NCBI GenBank assembly: GCA_013398275.1
Contig: VZSE01014922.1
Location: forward strand, 5,892,253 to 5,956,252
Source of the DNA: Promerops cafer
Taxonomy: Eukaryota; Chordata; Aves; Passeriformes; Nectariniidae
Length of the DNA: 64,000 nt
Direction of reading: 5' to 3'
Of the stretch, positions 62,363 through 64,000 are shown piece after piece; position 1 is the stretch's first letter, and every line of letters begins with the position of its first letter. Made by a program: the position numbers and the translations under genes. The notes under the pieces are model-generated. The model had not been told where the DNA came from and did not search any database. It saw only the letters and a program-made list of their open reading frames with translations.

Positions 62363-64000
62363 GAAAGTCTTTATTTCTGTGAATCGTAAGAATTATTTTT
62401 GGAGAGGGCTATGAATTTTGAACCTGCCTGTACAACATGTCATTTGTTTAGACTGATAAAATTCATGATTGCATGAATCCACCTTCTCAGAGCAACACCA
62501 AAATCTATTTTCTCCACCCTTTCTTTGTGGACTGGTAATATTAAAACCAGCCAGTTAAAATGACAAGAACTTACCAAGTTGTTTCCAGAATGCAGTGGCT
62601 TGCTGCTTCCACCAAAAGCTGTCACAACAGTTACCAAACCATTTAACAACAACTAAGCAAAGAGACAGATTTGTAGAAAGACTTGCTTGAGTTTCAGTGC
62701 TGAGTGGGAGTCTTATTGCTTCCCTTTGAATACCAGAGTTTACAACAGATTGTAAATGCTACCTTTTCTGCAGTGCTGAGATTCCAGCAGATGAGCATCT
62801 GCCTCCTTTCTGTATGTAAATATTGCCCTTTTCCTCACCTCCTACAGAAGGCACCTATGGATTTTACTGTCTCAGGAAAAAGGCTGCCCTAAATATTTAC
62901 GGATCCTTTCAGAGTTTTACACCAAATAGCCCTAAATGTTCATAAACATCTATTTGTACTTTTAACACAGTCTAGTTTTGCTATAATGCAGAAGTTATAT
63001 TACCCAGTTACCTGTCCTTACACCAACAAAAACCCTCAGGACTTTAAATTGTAAGCAATACTCCAGCAGAATTAAAAATCTTTTAAACAATTTACTTTCT
63101 GCAGCCATTAGCTTTGACAATAAAAAACCAGGGATGGGCTGGCTACCTAGCATTCATTTTACTTTTTGTTTTATACTGCAGCCCTCTTGCAGAAGGAGGA
63201 TGGGATTTCTCACAGGAAAACATTTTCATTTTGAACCTGAGCCTAAACTTGTAGTAGAACGTTTACATTAAGAATACCATTGCAAAAGAATCAGCAGAAA
63301 TACTCTGGTGTTAATATCAAGTTTGGAAGTAAAGACAAAAAATCTTAGAGTGTACTTTGCAATAGAATTTCAGGAAGCAAAGAGGAACACACACAAAAAA
63401 CGTCCCGTGCTAGGTGCATCTTCTGGATTTGAGAGTTTTGATCATAATAATAATGTGTTTACACAATCTCACTGGAAAACACCAGACCAATCTGACCTAC
63501 ATGTTTTAAATAACTTGTTGCTTCTACTTTATGGAGAAGCTGGTATTAAACCATTAAGCTAACAGTCAGAGCTGGCTACTGTTTGGGTTTTAATAAGGTC
63601 TGGTGCAGCTGATAAAACAGGTGAGAAAGAGTTTTGCAAGTGGAAGCTTTGCACGAAAGCCTGGTCATGGTAACACTAACTCAATTTCCCCTCTCAAAAG
63701 AGCAGCCATAAAGCCAGCACACTAAGCTGACTTGCTCCATCTCTAAAAAGGTAGCAATATCACCCATATTCTAACAGGTTGTGGGAGCAAAAGCATTTAC
63801 AGAACAAAGATGTTTCTCAGAAGGGTGTATGCTTTACTGTTCATACAAAGAGAGCTGAGCCTTATCCCAGTTCCCCATGTTTTGAATACTGAAGACCTAT
63901 TCAGCATGAAGGACCATGGGCCATGTTAAAGCAAAAAACCAGCAACAGAATTCAGCACATCTGCCTCCCGAAACTGCAGAAGTGCATAAAGAAGCCAGTG

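Larger units (their letters stand above)
1..64000 (-). other. MTSS1: MTSS1 gene, internal part (5' and 3' ends outside the window)
   Basis: The whole window lies inside one gene read on the minus strand. MTSS1 encodes a cytoplasmic scaffold that binds acidic membranes through an N-terminal I-BAR (IMD) domain, promotes protrusions, and binds actin monomers through a C-terminal WH2 motif. What is seen here are eight exons with canonical splice ends whose joined frame reads as the later two thirds of the I-BAR domain plus the first part of the serine-rich linker. Identity is by recall of the vertebrate protein, including SALIDCLINPLQEQ, SSDTLKLQKKAKK and DPHKLPSSSEQV. The paralogue MTSS2 (MTSS1L) is less likely because the linker words HKLPSSSEQVILDLKG and SPSPMPPEAPNQ match MTSS1 as I remember it. 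No start codon exon, stop codon or polyadenylation site of the gene is visible. Confidence 0.93.
24672..64000 (-). other. MTSS1: Large upstream MTSS1 intron, about 39 kb visible (partial)
   Basis: I searched the minus strand for the expected preceding exons (families of GSYPVWEDFINKAGKL and TTVVAAAAFLDAFQKVADMA, and the start exon MEAVIEKECS) and did not find them. This is therefore read as a single large intron that continues past the window. A large 5' intron fits the gene structure I recall from mammals. It holds a CpG island at 25.1-25.3 kb, CR1 fragments at 34.1 and 38.8 kb, a small CpG patch at 50.1 kb, a G12 run at 56.15 kb and a CT/CA microsatellite at 62.3 kb. The other open frames in it look like chance. 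An exon of unknown sequence or an antisense non-coding RNA cannot be excluded. Confidence 0.75.

Noticed and set aside
1..64000. CRISPR arrays, bacterial operons, tRNA or rRNA genes, and endogenous retrovirus LTRs
   Set aside because: None seen. There are no regularly spaced repeats, no cloverleaf-type sequence and no paired terminal repeats recognised by eye; an automated repeat and RNA scan would be needed to exclude short or decayed ones.

Overview
This window looks like a piece of a bird genome. It carries three CR1 LINE fragments, two of which end in the ATTCTATG/ATTCTGTG tail typical of avian CR1, and there is little other repetitive DNA. The coding sequence is that of a vertebrate protein. 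There is no bacterial or viral gene organisation. CR1 also occurs in turtles and crocodilians, so 'bird' is the best reading but not a proven one.

The only gene I can support is the middle of MTSS1 (metastasis suppressor 1, also called MIM), transcribed right to left on the minus strand. Seven ordinary coding exons and one 12-nt microexon can be placed to the base: 24671-24587, 23167-23076, 21349-21275, 15531-15520 (microexon), 10284-10127, 8887-8780, 7819-7722 and 5759-5549. Every junction has GT...AG ends. The reading frame stays open through all eight, giving about 275 codons without the microexon and 279 with it. They encode the middle and end of the I-BAR/IMD membrane-bending domain, from the third helical stretch onward, followed by the start of the serine-rich linker. 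The linker includes a DSGxxS phosphodegron-type motif. The start codon exon, the next two exons, and the 3' exons (proline-rich region and WH2 actin-binding motif) lie outside the window.

Layout from left to right: 1-5548 is part of the intron downstream of the last visible exon. 5549-24671 is the exon cluster with introns of about 1 to 6 kb. 24672-64000 is about 39 kb of one large upstream intron with no recognised exon. About 450 bp upstream of the first visible exon (25126-25330) is a compact CpG island with a consensus CTCF site and an E2F-like palindrome. It is a candidate internal promoter or insulator of MTSS1. A weaker CpG patch lies at 50.1 kb. CR1 fragments are at 23.8, 34.1-34.3 and 38.8-39.5 kb, and simple repeats are at 5.9, 6.9, 10.7-10.95, 17.8, 22.0, 42.2, 56.15 and 62.3 kb.

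The most interesting items are the in-frame 12-nt microexon in the I-BAR domain, the intragenic CpG island with its CTCF motif, and a tandem NAGNAG acceptor at the last visible exon. I found no convincing new genetic system. Most open reading frames in the introns look like chance.
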